From the NCBI GenBank assembly GCA_022539475.1, contig VCMS01000101.1:1-64000 (forward strand): a DNA stretch of 64,000 nucleotides. Reading direction: 5' to 3'. Positions 62,636 to 64,000 of this stretch are shown here, one piece after another (the stretch's first letter is position 1; every line of letters starts with the position of its first letter). A program made the translations under genes and the position numbers. The notes beneath the pieces are model-generated. The model saw only the letters and a program-made list of their open reading frames with translations, searched no databases and had not been told where the DNA came from. The stretch comes from Gracilaria domingensis (taxonomy: Eukaryota > Rhodophyta > Florideophyceae > Gracilariales > Gracilariaceae).

Positions 62636-64000
62636 AGTTCGATACCCGGCATCTAATGTTTTTAATATTGAACCCTAAACCGATCCTGTATCGTGGCGAT
62701 GAGTATAGTAGGCAATTCAAATGTTGTTCACGATTTATGTAAAACGCTTGAGCGATCCTCAGAGGCATTGACCTCTAGACAAAAATACATACTATACTTT
62801 AAAGCCAAATTTTACAGTCCAGATTCAAGATGCTCTCAAAAACGTTGTTGACTAGCATACTGAAACTGTTTCATACACATTTTTGAACCTCAGAAAAACA
62901 CACGGCAACTTCAGTTATCAATGATTTAATTTTTGATATATTCTTATGTACGCTGATCTCATCCCTGCAGCGCATTAAATAAACTTTATTAAGTCTTTCC
63001 CAATTTCTCAAGACCATCACATAGATATTTATCTCTTTTGTAAGTCTACTACTCTAACAACAGCTACCTGACTCACGTCAAGGCACTACCGCTCTAATTC
63101 ACTACAGAGGCCATGTTCCACCACTTTTTTGGTTCTTTTCTGTGACTTTGATCGGGGAATGTGGTGGGCGTCTTTATGGAACTAGGGGATCACTGTGGAC
63201 GACTGTGTTCGGTTCTCGTATCCTTTTTGTCTGCGTAATAGTTCATTTTAAATCAACTGCGACCTATACGTATAAACATACTGTGTGGTTTTCACGTGAC
63301 TGACGACCCTGCTTCGAGTGGTTGGTACCGGTTATATCTCACAAATTGTGCGGCTTTTGTGTACATTATCCACCCGATTGTTTACTGCTGATCGTTTTTT
63401 GTCCCGCATCTCGTCACCAACTTGGGCTCTCTTCAGTTCTCGTTTTCATCTCTTTAGGTATAGGCGGTCACTGTCTCCGGTCTTACTTCCGGCTCGCTTT
63501 TTGCTTGACTATAGAAAGAGGGCTGTGTAGTGCAACGATCTTGTATGAGTATTTTGCCTGGACTTCGTCATACTTCCCGTTCGCGGGTTTGCCTGGCACA
63601 TGCCTTTATATGACTGGTAATGATTAGTGGTTGCCATCAAGATGGTTCGGGGATGTGTAACACGATCGCGCTGATGGCAGATTGGCCACCCCACGTGGGC
63701 ACTTGCAGCAATGTGTGGGATGTATGGTTAATAAATTCAGCTTATTTTAGACGCCAATGCTACTTAATGCGACGTCGTCGCAACCGTCGCACCAGTAAAG
63801 TTCCCTTACCATAGTGACCATATCTACAGGTTTCGCCTCGGGCCTTTCTCGTCTTCGGTTTTGTCGACTCCTCATCGGAGGGAGTCGTCGTTGCAACGGG
63901 TCGGCTACGCGGCCTGCGTTCTCCAGAGAACCCAAACTTGGAAGTTTTTGACCATTATTTGTGGCATTAAACATCGTGTGGGAAGAATCCCTACGATACG
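62636..64000. other. AT-rich to mixed sequence, no gene recognised
   Basis: Frames at 63.3-63.6 kb on the + strand are Arg/Phe/Leu-rich without motifs. The part after 63.3 kb is less AT-rich, with T/C-rich runs (63400-63500) reminiscent of the LTRs here, but I could not align it. A small hairpin GACTCC/GGAGTC-type lies near 63868-63890. Confidence 0.25.

Noticed and set aside
63300-63700. Possible further LTR at the right end
   Set aside because: T/C-rich runs and TGTAGTGCAACG resemble the LTRs here, but no continuous alignment or target duplication could be found.
1-64000. CRISPR arrays, operons, ribosome binding sites or other prokaryotic features
   Set aside because: None seen; the content is eukaryotic (LTR elements, chromodomains, spacing).
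1-64000. tRNA or rRNA genes
   Set aside because: No cloverleaf with A and B boxes or conserved rRNA segment was recognised by eye; a dedicated scan would be needed to exclude a tRNA.

Overview
This is eukaryotic nuclear DNA, rich in retrotransposons. It has long intergenic spaces, host genes that read as single open frames without obvious introns, and several Ty3/gypsy LTR retrotransposons, some nested. A red alga would fit the intron-poor genes and heavy Ty3/gypsy load, and element D also recalls oomycete-type elements. The sequence alone does not settle the lineage.

Layout: (1) 1-9 kb holds the host genes: a frameshifted dioxygenase-like gene, two HAD-hydrolase-like paralogues tail to tail (one lacking the catalytic aspartate), a ketopantoate-reductase-like gene, an orphan C-terminal piece of ribulose-phosphate 3-epimerase, a coiled-coil protein and a long unknown frame with one internal stop. 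(2) 9.2-10.15 kb is a decayed membrane-protein gene. (3) 10.15-29.43 kb is element A, a 5'-truncated Ty3/gypsy element on the + strand. A complete second element, B (minus strand, 16986-28788, about 978-bp LTRs), sits inside the 3' LTR of A. The two pieces of that LTR add up to about the length of a whole LTR. (4) 29.4-36.5 kb holds a decayed gene cut by A, a MULE-like transposase relic and unknown ORFs. (5) 36.5-39.1 kb has two solo LTRs and two very strong hairpins. (6) 39.4-44.0 kb is element D, a different Ty3/gypsy lineage without recognisable LTRs. (7) 44.56-57.0 kb is element C, an older relative of A and B with both LTRs and a foreign solo LTR inside gag. (8) 57-64 kb is mostly AT-rich and gene-poor, with one solo LTR flanked by an exact 5-bp duplication.

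Main observation: A, B and C each carry an extra large ORF (about 600 codons in A and B) on the strand opposite gag-pol. It lies between the chromodomain and the 3' LTR and starts about 30-80 bp from the LTR edge. The protein is conserved among the three otherwise diverged elements and matches no family I recognise. In A and B the chromodomain is also encoded by its own ORF, separated from pol by a non-coding spacer; in C it is still fused to the pol tail. The coding order is therefore gag, protease, RT/RNase H, integrase, (separate) chromodomain, then the convergent antisense ORF, PPT and LTR. All copies here carry stop codons or frameshifts, so this window shows relics of the family, not a demonstrably active copy.
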